A stretch of 64,000 nt of DNA from Diphasiastrum complanatum (taxonomy: Eukaryota; Streptophyta; Lycopodiopsida; Lycopodiales; Lycopodiaceae). The stretch covers positions 20,765,285-20,829,284 of the forward strand of contig CM055106.1 in the NCBI GenBank assembly GCA_029204225.1, read 5' to 3'. The notes beneath the pieces are model-generated. The model searched no databases. It worked only from the letters and a program-made list of their open reading frames with translations, and had not been told where the DNA came from. A program made the translations under genes and the position numbers. This document shows, one piece after another, positions 11,301 to 23,163 of the stretch. Each line of letters opens with the position of its first letter. Within the stretch, counting starts at the first letter, position 1.

Positions 11301-11712
11301 AGAAAACCTTTGTCCGGTTACTTGTTCTATCTCATGTTTGAGCAATTTCATGTGGATGTGTGCAGATTGTCAAGATATGGTAAAACTAGCTACATTGGTG
11401 AACATTGTTTTGATGTTGGATTTGTACTAGCATTCTTGGCTGGTTTTGCTAATGGAAATGAAGCTATTGGAGGTTTATTATGTCACTCATTCATGGCTAA
11501 GTCAAGGCTTGATGGCATCTTTTGGCAAGATGGAGATGGAAGCTCAATCATGGAGTATCATGGTGGATACATGGCAACAAAGGACAAAGGAGGAGGAGAC
11601 ATGCAAGCAAAAGTTGATCACTCACATTTATTTTTGTTTGCTGTATTTTTCCACAGAGAGTTCAGAGTTGGAATCATGGTGGAATCATTTCATTTACATT
11701 CTATTTGATTCT

Positions 11713-12103
11713 TCATGTTTTAGTCACATTTTTACATGTAAAATTGATGTAAGAAATAGTGAAGCATCCCAAGTGGACACTATTCTCTATATCAATTATG
11801 GTTGTTTCTATTTTGAGCATTACATGATCATTGAAAGGAGATCTATTCTTAGGAAGACGATCATTCTTATGATGGACCAAAGTTCTATGGTCAAAAACTA
11901 TGCTAGGAGCAAGCATGTTGTGGTGCAACAACATTTTGTGAGGGAGCAAGTCAATGCAAAGGAGGTGGAGCTTCAACATGTGTCTTCAAGGGAATGTGTA
12001 GCTGATATCTTCACCAAAGCATTGGGAAAAGACTTATTCATGAAGCATAGGACTTCACTTGGAGTGTTATCAAAGTCTATGCTAAAACTAGTTGAAGAGG
12101 GAG
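11713..12103 (+). pseudogene. Copia RNase H C-terminus
   Basis: Plus-strand frame ending in the conserved copia tail: ARSKHVVVQQHFVREQV, then ECVADIFTKAL and SLGVLSKSM, with the stop at the polypurine tract GAAGAGGGAG. Only the last third of RNase H is recognisable; the sequence upstream (11,310-11,710) is an open frame without copia motifs and is left unassigned. The orientation is opposite to the 8,390-9,765 remnant, so this is a different insertion. Confidence 0.75.
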
Positions 12104-12290
12104 TGTGAAAGATTCAACTAGTTTCATCACATTTTGCAATATTTTCATATTTGGCATATCGAGGCCAAAACTTGTTTTAGACTTAGAGGTTGACTTTTCA
12201 AAGTTCATTAGTCTAAATTTCATTTGAATTAACACTTTTTGAAAGTGTGGGAAAGTTAGAATGCGAGTTTGAGTAGATTCAATCTGAATA
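12104..12290 (+). mobile_element. 3' LTR fragment of the 11.7-12.1 kb copia
   Basis: TGTGAAAGATTCAACTAG starts immediately after the polypurine tract. The start resembles the other copia LTRs here (TGTGAAG/TGTGAGA). It is truncated near 12,290, where the minus-strand copia of 12,290-13,756 begins. Confidence 0.55.
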
Positions 12291-13756
12291 GTTGGGTACA
12301 TTGAACCTAGACCCAAAATTAGTAGGATTAGCATTTTGGAGAGAAAGCTTATCTGCAAGTAGGTGTACCTTCAGATGATATAAGTTCTCTTTTCTTCTGC
12401 CTTGAGCAATGAGTGTGCTGGTGTTGGCATCAATCACATTGCATGTTTCATTAGAAAACGTCACATGCATCCCTGCATCTGCTATTCTTGCTACAGAGAG
12501 CAAGTCTTGCTGCAAAGTTGGCACGAATAGAACATCTTCGAGTCGTCTATCTCTGCCGTTGGTTTTTAGCCAGAGTGAACCAATATCGTTCACTTGATGT
12601 CTGAACCCATCTCCAAGAACTATGAATCTTGAGGGATCTACACTTCTGAAATCAGACATGATTCATTTTGATGTCACGAAGTGCGAGGTGGCTCCCAAAT
12701 CCAGGATCACCTCATGCGTGTCAGACGTTGATGCTACACACACATCTTCATAGATGTAGGCGGTCGAACAATTTTTGTTTGTTCTTTCTTTGCCCATCTT
12801 CGAGCTCTCGGGCTCCTCGACATAGGAGAAACTATTATTGTTCTCCTGTCTGTTCTGTGGTGATCTGTTTCTTGGGTTCTGGCGGCAATCCATGGCTGTA
12901 TAAAACTTTTTATGGCAATGGATACACTCAATCTTGGGATTGAACTAGCAAGTATCTACTGTATGCCCATCTCTTCTGCATCTTGTGTAGGTCTTCTTGT
13001 CGACATCTTGTCGTTTTGACCTTCCTTTGGTCTTTCAGTTGCTTTTGCTGGTCCCCTCTACTTGTTGGTCATGATCCTGCCTCTGATTTGACTCCCTCTT
13101 AGGCTTGAGCTATTTCTTTGATTTTTCTTTGTTGCCGTAGAGTGCTTGGTCAGAACCATCTTTGTGATCAAGATTCTCTCTAGCCTCGACTTCCTCTCAA
13201 ATATCGACAATCGCCTTTTTGAGGTTCATGGTAGGATCTTTCGCAAGCAGGGTTCATGTCGTATGGAAAGATCTGGGCAATGCTCTCAACAGATATGTGA
13301 GCTGCTTCTCAGTTGATACTGTATTTTTTGCTCCTAAGTTGTGTAGTGATAGAAACAGACCATTCATCTTTCTCACGAAAGATGTGAGGTCTTTTCCATC
13401 CCACTGTAGATTCATCAACTGATCTTCCAGCATCATAATCTGACTTTTTGATTTAGTCTGAAATCTTGTGAGCAGTGTATCCCACATCTCCTTAGCTTTG
13501 GAGAGTGTAGCCAAGTCAAGTGTTAGGCTATCTTCGATGGAAGATGATAGCAAGGCTACTGCCTTGTCATTTTTCCCCTCCATTCATGTAGCTCCTTGCA
13601 TGTTGTCGTAGGCATTTCTTCTGTGCCATCCACCCAGAGGAAGAGTCCTTCTCCCTTGAGTATCAAAGATGTCTTAATTTTCTATGCTAGAAAGTTAGAT
13701 CCTGAAGAATTAAGTATAGTGCAGATCTTGTTATGCATGTTGCTGATTGAAGCCAT
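12290..13756 (-). pseudogene. Ty1/copia remnant: gag, zinc knuckle, protease, GAG-pre start
   Basis: The gag ATG (MASISNMHNK) is at 13,756. The gag frame carries KEMWDTLLTRFQTKSKSQ and LMNLQWDGKDLTSFV, typical of a copia lineage different from the LEASERL gags elsewhere in the window. Breaks include a TAG and a shift near 13,585. A CCHC knuckle (CRRDGHTVDTC, first Cys lost) lies at about 12,960-13,000. The protease motif is LDLGATSHFV, with the catalytic D-S/T-G changed to D-L-G. A GAG-pre-like frame (12,279-12,659) follows. RT and RNase H are missing. The 5' LTR at 13,903 is its own. Confidence 0.75.
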
Positions 13757-13887
13757 TGCTTCTTGAAGTCTATTTTTCTTATCGTTTGATTGATTGTCTG
13801 AATGCTTGGCCTCCTGGATCTACTAGCTTCTCGGCTATGTCAGAATATGACAAGGTGGCTTTGATACCACTGAAGAGAATCGAGTCA

Positions 13888-14700
13888 GCGCTCTGATACC
13901 ATTGTTGGGAGTCGAGCGGTGCTCCGATACGAATAATGAGAATTGTGAGAAGAAAATTTTCACGAAGACATTCGCGAATTCCTTTCAAGATTTGGATGGA
14001 GTTCAGATGCGTTCGCTGCGCACTACCAGTTGAAACGCTCCTACAATCCTCCAGAGGGTAGTCAGGTACTACTGATCTACGTTCATAAGATTAATATAGC
14101 ATTCGACTTCATTTCAACGGTGCGGAATTCAACAAGAAAACTCGGAGATATTAAAATAAACAACATAAGCATTCGACATTCAAGATCAAACACAAGCAAA
14201 AAGTAATCTATATTGATTTTCTCTGATTTCTTCAGAGCACTACATGCGAATCCACGCAGTGCGTTGGCGTGAGAGAAGCACGGTTTTCTCACAAGTATTA
14301 GTCTCATTTTACTAGCAGATGATCGGATCTTCTGATCCCAGACAGATATTGTCTTCTTGCACGCAGGCGGAGCTAATGTCTATTTTTCGTCTTGATTGCT
14401 TACTAGCATCAGACTACTTCTAGTTCTTCTTTCTTACTTGGTTACACACTATGTATTATATTGATGTATGTCAAGTGTTATTCAGTAAGTACAGTCTCTC
14501 TATGCAAATCTAAGATTAGAGTGATTAACCATCTACAACTAGCCAGAGAATTACAAGAGTGGCAGTTTAGCCATGACCTAGGGAATATCTGCTGACATCA
14601 TGCCATCAGGTCAGATCTCTGTACTTCTGGTACTTGCGTGATCCTTGGTAGTACTCCTTGGAGTGCGAGGACAAAACGGGGTTTGTGTCCATCATTGTTT
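13888..14700 (-). mobile_element. Copia PBS and 5' LTR; pol 3' tail upstream
   Basis: The complement of TGGTATCAGAGCGC (13,888-13,901) is followed by an LTR beginning at 13,903 (TGTTGGGAGTCGAG on the plus strand). The same LTR, in plus orientation, lies at about 20,028-20,735, including a conserved 70-codon open stretch (14,083-14,307) that is LTR sequence, not a separate gene. Homology with the 20 kb copy continues past the LTR into 14,600-14,752, which is the end of pol. So this LTR has internal sequence on both sides, as in tandem or recombined elements. Confidence 0.65.
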
Positions 14701-14752
14701 TCGTTTACCTCGTTCTTCTTTCTCTCGTTCGTCTTTCCATCATTGATTTCGA

Positions 14753-15463
14753 TGTAGCATAGGGGTCCGTCACTGGGAGCGGCAACCTCGCCTTCACCCG
14801 CATAGCAAGAAGAGAGAGGGAGAGGAGAGAGGGGAGAAAGAGAGTGGAGAGAGGGAGAGAGAGAACGCCTAGGTTGAGAAAGGCTTTGGGAGATTGAGTG
14901 CCTACCCAAAGCTATTCTATCCCAACGTAGGGAGAGAGGGAGAAGAGAGAGAGAGAGTAGAGAGAGAGAGAGAGAGATGGAGATGGAGAAACCAAGAGAG
15001 TTTTATTAGAATGAGAATGAAAGATGATACAATACAAAGGAAATGAACTCTCTCTTATAGATTTTAGAGGTGAGCCTCCTTCACTCTCATTGGCCACTTC
15101 ATTGGGGCAAGGATTCTAATCCAAGCCTTTAAAATAAACACAACTTAAATCTATTGGTGCTAAGAAAGCACAAGGGCACTCAAATGATTCATGTGAGTTT
15201 TAAGTTGAATCCTTTTAGCTTTTTTATTTGCAACTTGACTTAGGACCTCTAATGTCATTTTAGAGTTTTAAGCCCCTAGTCTCTTATTCCTAGGAATTAC
15301 TGGTGCAGGGTAGGGCTTATACATGCAGGAAGCCGGTGCCCTTGCACTTATTATTCTAACTGTACACTGTACTATGGCGGGGCCCACTAGGCAAGGCTTG
15401 GCCAACAGTATTTCAAGTGGTGGGATCCACTTGGTTATTATTGTGCAGGAAATATCCACAACA
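14753..15463 (-). repeat. LTR-like dispersed repeat, copy 1 (711 bp)
   Basis: Near-identical to 27,142-27,857. Read on the minus strand it starts TGTTGTGG and ends GCTACA, i.e. TG...CA bounds like an LTR. Inside are a GA-rich microsatellite (14,810-14,995) and a GGGGCCCACTAGGCAAGG-type segment. Flanks differ between the two copies exactly at these bounds. No 5-bp duplication was found, and no PBS or PPT adjoins it, so it is best called a solo-LTR-like repeat. Confidence 0.6.
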
Positions 15464-16624
15464 AGGTCCACGGCCCAAAGTAGTGTCGGTCCCTCGGCAC
15501 TAGACTGGAACTATCGTGAAAGGGCGTTGTTGTCGGTTCTTTTATTGCTGGGACATAGCTGCTTCAGAAAAAACGTGGATAGAATTCGCTTACGTAAAAC
15601 CTGAGGCTTTATTAGTGGATGATCAACAAGAACTGGGACTTGCCAGATTTTCAGTAATACCCATAAGGGTCTAGTGGCCATTCCGGATAACCTTGTTCAT
15701 TAACAATTGGGTAGTTGAGGCATTCCATCAGAGTATCCCAAGATAAAACTGGATCCTCATAGATTGGCACAACTGGTCCCAACATCATGGACTCCCCCAA
15801 ATTATAATGTGGATATGACATGATTGCTTGACTCCCTTGTCTGTCCAAGTATTCATGGTATGCCATAACCTGAAGACTTTCCTCAGCAATCAATATCAAA
15901 TATTTACGACAAGGCTTTGTCATTGTAGGTACTGGTGCTTGTTGTACTGGAGGCCTATTTGGGCTTGGATTTCCTGAATTTGGCCGTTGAAGAATGGATA
16001 TACCCGGATTTGGCATTGGTTTGGGCTGCTGCATTATGGAACAATGAGACTTTGGTTGAATCTTGCTCATTGAGGGACAATCATCAACTTTAGTCTTCCC
16101 TTGGTCATTGCACTTCCCTGTTGAAGACTGCGTGATGGCACTTTTCCTTGGATCTTGTGTTGAATTGCCATCAAGTTGCCTTGTTGACGCTAGTCCCCTT
16201 TGTACTTCATCACTAAGAATTCTTTGCAGTGATTGTGCCAAGAGACTTGGTAAAATCCGTTGGACTTCGTCGGATGCCAATTTCTTGACTTTCTTAGTTA
16301 CCATTGGCATGATGGATTCTACCATCTCTGTCTTATGTGATGGTTCTACTTGTTTGCCCGAGGGTTTTGAAAGGACAATCATCATCCATATGGTATATCG
16401 GCAATGCAGTGTGTGTAAGTCCTTTTCTTTAAGAATTTTAAAATTTCTCTGCAATCGTCCTCCTCAACTATGTAAAAGCATGGCTGATCATCGACATTTT
16501 TGGGGAGGTAGGTCTCTAATGGATCCTCCTCATTGGTCTCACCCCGTGCTAGTCTTTCCCTGTCCTTTTTTTCTACCTTCGCTTTTAAAATATGTCTTTT
16601 GAATTGCTCTGGAAGGACTTTGTT
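15464..16624 (-). pseudogene. Unrecognised coding stretch (about 270-350 codons)
   Basis: A minus-strand frame of 267 codons (16,454-15,651), preceded by another open stretch up to about 16,624. The upstream part is charged (Lys/Glu-rich, KNVDDQPCFYIVEEDDC). The main frame has an amphipathic repeat-like pair (DEVQRILPSLLAQSL, then SDEVQRGLAS), a Pro/Asn/Gln-rich middle and a Trp/Tyr-rich end (PEWPLDPYGYY). A one-base shift near 16,395 separates the two parts, or an intron does. It resembles no transposon protein known to me. A weak likeness to plant calmodulin-binding protein N-termini was considered but is not convincing. It may be a captured or decayed host gene. Confidence 0.4.
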
Positions 16625-16651
16625 TTTCTTATCTTCGAGGGACTGAAAAAG

Positions 16652-16815
16652 AAAAAACTATGCTTAGCATAGGAGTTAAAACATAAAAAGATAAAGAAGA
16701 AGCTATGCTTAGCATAGGAGACAAAACAGAAGGAGATAAAGAAAAAACTATGTTTAGCATATGAGATAAAACATAAAGAGATAAAGAAGAAGCTATGCTT
16801 AGCATGGGTGAAGTA
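16652..16815. repeat. Minisatellite with palindromic core (four units of about 49 bp)
   Basis: Four tandem units each contain CTATGCTTAGCATAGG or a close variant, a near-perfect palindrome, spaced by ARAACATAAAGAGATAAAGAAGAAG-like A-rich DNA. The apparent 87-codon minus-strand frame here is only the translation of the repeat. Confidence 0.75.
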
Positions 16816-16899
16816 AATACCATGTTTCTAAACAAAATAAAAAATGGACTTAAAGCTTCTTTCGGTTGTTCAAAGGATAGAGCCTTTGGCACTCTTTCA

Positions 16900-18190
16900 A
16901 AATCCTAACAGTTTAACCCTATCACAAGGGCTTCTTGAACTTTCATAAACAATTTATTTCTATATTTAAAAAAATGTAATTGTTAGAAATCCTTTTAAAT
17001 CTTGAGAATCATTCTATTTTAAAAAGTGACTTGAAAATAAATATTTAAATCATGAATATTACCTCTAAAATTATTTTCCCATTTATTCAAGGGAGAGTAG
17101 ACCATCTGCAACCCTAAAAAGAACACTTATTATTGTAAAAGATTTTAGATCCTTAAGATCCAATCTACTTGAATGATCTTTGGTTAGAGAAATACACTAC
17201 CAATTTCACCAATGTAGAGAAATTAGCATCTACACACAAAATGAGATGCAAACACCAATATAACTAGATCAAACTTGAATGAAATGAAAAAGTATTGTTG
17301 TTATTCGTACAAAACTAGCAAGCTACTGTATTTCACACATGTGAATCCAAAAATAACAAATATAGATCATTCTACACATAGAATTGCAAGCAATCACCAA
17401 GATAGTGCACCAATGGATAGTAGAACTCAAGAGAATCATGTATAAGCATGAAATGAGATAGAGAAGAGAGAAGATTGCTCTCTGTGAAATTTTAGAGAAA
17501 TAAAGACCAAGAATAGATCTAGATCAGATCCTCAAGGGTGTTGGAAGCCAGATTACATGATCTACTAATCAACCAATGATTAGATCTAGAATTAGATCAA
17601 TTTCCCATCAAAAATCTAGCAAGAACAACAAGCAAATGATTAAACTTGAGACCTACTGCCTTCACACGTGTGAAGAACAGTACCTGTATGGATTTACAAT
17701 AGAGAGTGAAGTACACAAGTGTTAGAAAGCAATAGAACCATAAAATTACAACACAAATATGAGAACACTCAAGATATGCCTCCAAAACCAAGATCTTGCC
17801 TCATTGATTTCTCAAAGTGGATCCATCATGGATTAAATACAAAAATCATCATACTCTCTCTCTAAGCCACTTCCAGCACGTGTGAGACAGGTCATAGTGC
17901 TTATCCATATCCACTTTGGCTAAGATTCCATTATTTTGCCACATCATCATTGGTGGCTAGTGTTGACCTTCTAGATTCCAACAATTAGGAGATAGGTCCT
18001 ACAATCTAGGAGATTTGACTTTTGACATGTATGAAAACTATATACAATGGATCTGAACTTTCTATATGATATTTCACACGTGGGAGACCACTCCTACCCA
18101 TGTGAAATATCATTTTCTACCACTAGAATGGTGCCAAGTGTCATAATACTACTAAACTAGTTTTTGGCCAATTTAGCCACTAGTTTCCAA
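16900..18190 (-). mobile_element. Decayed copia leader/LTR tract
   Basis: No gene. The stretch 17,500-18,190 resembles the LTR at 10,421-11,300 in the same orientation, with CACACGTGTG at 17,663 and AGCACGTGTGAG near 17,876. 16,900-17,500 is AT-rich with no recognisable feature. Confidence 0.4.
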
Positions 18191-18198
18191 ATTAGGTA

Positions 18199-19802
18199 TG
18201 GACGTTGGAGCCATTATCTCATAAGCGTAAGACTATCAAATGAAAATGGGTTTTCAAACTCAAATATGGACCAGACGAGAGTGTGACGAAATACAAGGAA
18301 AGACTGGTGGCGAAGGGTTTCTCTCAAAGATACGGTATTGCCTATTTAGAAACCTTCTCTCCTGTCATCAAACATTTGTTCCTACGACTGTTGTTCACAT
18401 ATGCAGCAGCTTATGACCTCAGGATCCACATTGTGGGCAATAAGACAACCTTCTTGCATGGTGAATTAGACAAAGAGGTCTACATGGATCAACCCCCAAT
18501 ATTTGTCTCAAATTCACTTCCTAACTATGTATGCATAATGCATAGAAGCATCTACGGAAGCAATCAGCCCGACAATGGTAGAAGAAGAAGGATCAGGCCC
18601 TGAAATCATTGGGATTCAAGCCTCTGTTGGCTGACTCCAATGTGTATGTCAGAGTTACAAATGGGCAGATCATCATAGTGGCTGTATATGTGGATGACAC
18701 TCTGATACTTTGCAGGAGTGAGCAGCTAATTGCTGAAGTAAAGATAGACATCTCAAAACATTTCGAGATAGTAGATCTGGAAGAAGCCAGGTATTACCTA
18801 GGCTTACAAATTGAAAGGGACTATGAGGAAGGCAAGTTATACCTTCACCAGTCCAGATACACCCAGAAGATCCTAGAGGATTTTGGGATGCTGAACTGCA
18901 AAGGAGCGAACACTCCAATGCTCGCAGAAACGATGCTAACAAATGACGACTATCCAAAGACTGAGGAAGAAAGAGAACAGATGCATCTCACTCCCTATAG
19001 AAGGCTGATAGGTTCACTGATGTACCTTGCAGACAACACACGTCTTGATATTGCTTATGCAATATTCAGGATGAGCCAATTTTGCACAAATCCAGGTTCA
19101 ACACATTGGAAGATTACGAAACGAATTTTGCAATATCTTCAAACGAGGGATTATGGCTTGTGTTATTGTCGTGGTGCAGGTCTCAAGATACTTTCCTACA
19201 GCGATGCCAACTGGGCATCTCTTAGGGACGACTGTAAAAACGTTTCAGGAGGATGCACCATCGCATCAGGAGCAGCAGTTCTCTGGTTCAGCAAGAAGCA
19301 GACCATTGTAGCCCAGTCATCCTACGAAGCAGAGTACGTAGCAGCAGCAAAGATGGCTAACAAAATAATTTGGCTAAGGCAGTTCCTGGACGAATTGGGC
19401 AAAACAAGAAACGAGCCACTGGTCTTGCAAATGGACAACACTTCTACAATACACCTCACAAAGGATCCCGTTTTCCATTCCAGGACGAAGCACATTGCGA
19501 TCAAGTATCACTTGATGAGGGATCTGATTGAGAAGAAGATGATGCAGACCACCTTCATTGGAACAAAAGATATAGTTGCTGACATCTTCACAAAGGCTCT
19601 AGACAAAGGACTCTTTGAGGGGCAAAGGAGCAGTCTCGGAATCATAAGGCTACCATGCTTTGAGAGGGAGCTGAAGAAACAAAGTGTTTATGAATACAAA
19701 GCCTTGCTAGCTTGCGGCCCCTCAATTGACGAACATGTTCGCAAAACTCGAATATCTAAAGACACAAAACACGAAGAGATTCGCAAACACGAAAGTCAAT
19801 GA
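18199..19802 (+). pseudogene. Ty1/copia RT-RNase H
   Basis: Plus-strand copia pol. The frame begins at 18,199 with WTLEPLS, has a TGA at 18,241, and continues KWVFKLKYG, RLVAKGFSQ, LHGELDKEVYMDQP. A shift near 18,600 leads into a 397-codon frame with the RT catalytic AVYVDDTLI, the YLGLQIERD block, TPYRRLIGSLMYL and the RNase H blocks SYSDANWASL, SSYEAEYVAA, MDNTSTIHL and KDIVADIFTKAL. GFSQ...FSPVIK is intact, but LHIVGNK replaces the usual LDVKTAFL, an odd change near an active-site Asp. Gag, protease and integrase are absent. The sequence differs clearly from the other copia lineages in the window. Confidence 0.85.
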
Positions 19803-20754
19803 AGACAAAGACCAACATGTTCGCAAACTCAAACATCTGAAGACGCAAAATACAAAGAATTTTGCAAATATGAACGATCCACGAACAAGATTCCCTTACG
19901 GTCCTATACGAGAGAAAGGCGAACGAGGTAAACGAAACCAACGATGAAAACGAAACCCATTTTGACCTCGCACTCCAAGGAGTACCACCAGAGTTCACGC
20001 AAGTACCAAAAGTATAGAGATCTGACCTGATGGCATGGCGTCAACAGATATTCCCTAGGTCATGGCTAAACTGCCACTCTTGTAATTCTCTAATTATTTG
20101 TAGATGGTTAATCACTCTAATCTTAGATTTGCATAGAGAGACTGAACTTATTGAATAACACTTGACATATATCAATAGGATACACAGTGTGTAACCAAGT
20201 AAGAAAGAAGAACTAGAAGTATTTTGATGCTAGTAAGCAATCAAGACGAAAAACAGACAGTAGCTCCACCTGCATGCGAGAAGACAATTTCTATCTAGGA
20301 TCAGAAGATCCGATCGTCCGCTAGTAAAGCAAGACTAATACTTGTGAGAGAACCGTGCTTCTCTCACGCCAACGCACTGTGTGGATTTGCATGCAGTGCC
20401 CTGAAGAAATCAGAGAATATCAATATAGATTATTTTTTGCTTGTATCTCATCTTGAATGTCGAATGCTTATGTTGTTTGTTTTAATATCTCTGAGTTTTC
20501 TTGTTGAATTCCACACCTTGGTTGAAATGAAGTTGAATGCTATATTAATTTTATGAACGTAGATCAATAGTACCTGACTACCCTCTGGAGGATTGTAGGA
20601 GTGTTTCAGCTGGAAGTGCGTAGTGAACGTCTCTGAACTCCATCCGAATCTCAAAAGAGATTCGCAAATGTCTTCGTGAAATTTTTCTTCTCACGATTCT
20701 CATCATTCGTATCGGAACACGCTCGACTCTCAACAGTGGTATCAGAGCGCTGAC
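19803..20754 (+). mobile_element. Copia LTR (about 20,028-20,735) followed by PBS
   Basis: Pol tail sequence (19,803-20,027) leads into an LTR homologous to 13,903-14,610 in the opposite orientation. It ends CTCAACA at 20,735, one base before TGGTATCAGAGCGC (20,737-20,750). An LTR preceded by the end of pol and followed by a PBS indicates a tandem or recombined arrangement. At about 20,755 it is cut by the minus-strand copia. The exact 5' border of the LTR is uncertain (TGACC at 20,023 or TGATGG at 20,028). Confidence 0.65.
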
Positions 20755-22814
20755 TCAATTCTCTTCATCAATAAAACTATTAAGTGCATACATAATGTTG
20801 CCAAAGACAACTTGCCTTGTTTGATCCATATGATTGAGCCTAGATGGCTCTATCTTGATACTCATGGTTCTTCTTGGAGTCCTCGGGTCTTGAGCTTGCT
20901 CCTCCACTTGACTTGACTTTAAACCATCAATGAATTGAATAAGGTGTTGATCCAAAGGTGCTTCTTCAAGTTAACAAATCTTCCACTCTTGAAAGATCAC
21001 ATTTCCACCATTGACAAATTCTTTGGTTGAAAACAAGTAGATTCTACAGTCTCTATTTGAAGAGCAAAACACTACCGTTATTCCTATTATTGAAATAGGA
21101 TAATCTTTGGTCCTTACATTGGAATGATCATGCACAAAGCATGTGGACACAAAGATTTTCAAACCAAATGATGTTTCATCTTTTATGACTCTATTCAAAC
21201 TATTACAAAAATAGTTATCCAATGAAATTGCTTTATCAACAACAAATGTAGATTTCAAATCATCCCATTTCATTGTCTTGTCATACAAAGTAATAAACAC
21301 CATGAATCTTAAAGGTAAGAAACAAGTCACCTCATGTCTACTACTACTTTCCAAAAAGTATTCAAAGATAGTAGACTCTCCAATGCTCACCACCCTTGCA
21401 AGATGCACACTTGAATGGACAATTTGCATGCAATTTGATGACTCAGCTATTATCATTGAGGACTTGCTTGGAACTCTCATGCTTTGAGGCTGATCCTCAA
21501 GATCTTCCTCCTTTTGATGCTCCTCCTCAATGCAAGCAAGATTACACTTTGCCAAGATCTCCTCTCGAGTGATCTCCTCTTTTGCCAAGCTCATTCTTTC
21601 AAAAGCAACATTTTCTTCCAACTTAAACAATCTTCCATTTTTAAATCCCTTTGCAATGCAAACATCATTCTTCAAGATGAAGAAAACACCATGCTTAAAG
21701 TGGACATGCATTTTGAGGATTCTAGACACAAAGAGATGGTGCCGACACCATCTATCCTACACTCTTCATCATTTGCAGTAAAGACAAACTTTTTAGCAGC
21801 ATTGAAAGAGTGTAAGGTTGAGAAAAAGTCCTTTTCACAAGACACGTGGGAGCTAGCCCCACTGCCGATCCACCAATTGTCTCTTGAATTGCTATTGCTT
21901 GTTGGTGAGGATGTAGATGCCATAAAGAATACATCTACTTCATCATCATCCTCCTCCTTTGCAAGGTTCCCTTGTTTGTCCTCCTCCACTTGTGGTGCTC
22001 TTAGTCTCTTGTAGCATTCAGATGCATAATGCCCCTTCTTTCCACAAAAGAAGCATTTTTGCTTTGACTTGTCCTTTGAGCTTGATGCATCATCCTCTTC
22101 TTTGGCCTCCTTTGGATGCTTCTTCTTTTCATTGGTCTTATTTTTTACCTTGAATGAGAAATTGGCTTTCTCATCACCATCTTGCAAAGACAAGGAACTC
22201 ATCCTAGATTTCGCATGGGAGCATCCTACACTCTTCAGCCACTAATACACTGTGAAGTTTTTCTATAGTTGGCAAAGTGTCTTGGATGGCAAAACTTTGG
22301 ACCAAATTTGCAAAGTCATCTCCTAGACCATTAAGAACAATTTGTACAAGCTCTCCATCATGAATCTTCTCTCCAATGGAAGCAAACTCCCTATTTAGAG
22401 ACTTGATTCTAAGTACATAATATGTGCACTCTCCTCACTTCTCCTCATGCTTTGCAAAATTTGATTTCTAAGCATAAGAACTCTAAAAGTGTTGCTAGAT
22501 TTATAGATTGATTTTAAAGACTCCCAAGCCTCTTTAGCACTAGTACATGTTGATACTTCTCTCAACAAGTCATTGCTCACATTCATCTTCACAGAATGAA
22601 GTGCAAGCCTAGATCTCTTCTTGTATCTAGCTAACTCCTGTGCACCTAGAGGTTCATCTTCATCTTTAATCAAGAACTCATGAAGGCCTTGGAGCACCAA
22701 AAGTGACTCCATCCTAACCTTCCAAATAACATAATTTGTAGAATTCAATCTCTCACTAGCTTCTAGAAGGTATGCTCCAACAGATCCCATCTTACTAGTG
22801 ACTTCTACAAACAA
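20755..22814 (-). pseudogene. Ty1/copia remnant: gag, protease, damaged integrase
   Basis: Gag starts at 22,814 region with LLEASERLNSTNYVIWKVRMES and KYKKRSRLALHSVKMNVSND. The zinc knuckle CFFCGKKGHYASECYK lies at about 22,015-22,065. The protease motif is WWIGSGASSHV, with the catalytic Asp replaced by Gly. Sequence at 21,729-20,971 is a patchy integrase: HSSVHLARVVSIGES corresponds to the first catalytic block (Asp lost), and a late integrase block (TKDYPISIIGIT...) follows, with the middle missing. A short integrase-RT linker (TPRRTMSIKIEPSRL) ends it at 20,755. RT and RNase H are absent. Gag is interrupted between 22,395 and 22,202. Confidence 0.8.
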
Positions 22815-23163
22815 GAAATAGATTTGATTGACTTTAAACTCACAAAGGTCTCACACTTGTAGTGTTTCACTCAAATTTGATTTCTAATCCAACAAATGGA
22901 CTTATAATCACAGTTCTATCACTCCCTCACAAAGCTGGAATGAAGATAAGATGAAGTGAAAACTACTTTCAAACAAATCTTGCCAAGAAATGGATTTGAT
23001 TATCTCTAGAAACTCACAAAGGTCTCTCTCTTGTAGTGTTTCACTCAAATTAGATTTCTAATCCAAAAAATGGACTTATAATCTCAGTTCTAGCACTCCC
23101 TCACAAAGTTGGAATGAAGATAAGATGATGTGAAGTCTACTTACAATCAAATCTTGCCAATTT
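22810..23163. repeat. Tandem duplication in a copia leader (two units of about 177 bp)
   Basis: Two direct copies, 22,810-22,987 and 22,988-23,163, share CTCACAAAGGTCTC, TTGTAGTGTTTCACTCAAAT, CACTCCCTCACAAAG and GGAATGAAGATAAGATGA with a few differences. They lie between the gag start and the PBS. Confidence 0.8.

Noticed and set aside
11310-11708. 132-codon plus-strand frame as a gene
   Set aside because: No motif, overlaps another open frame, and lies between retroelement pieces.
14083-14307. Conserved 70-codon frame shared with 20,344-20,556
   Set aside because: Both lie wholly inside copies of one LTR; the likeness is DNA-level LTR homology.
14810-14995. GA-rich tract as a GAGA regulatory element
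   Set aside because: It is a length-variable microsatellite inside a dispersed repeat.
15651-16454. Calmodulin-binding protein 60 family
   Set aside because: Only a vague helical likeness; the DNA-binding and calmodulin-binding regions are not seen.
16629-16892. 87-residue repetitive protein
   Set aside because: It is the translation of a minisatellite.
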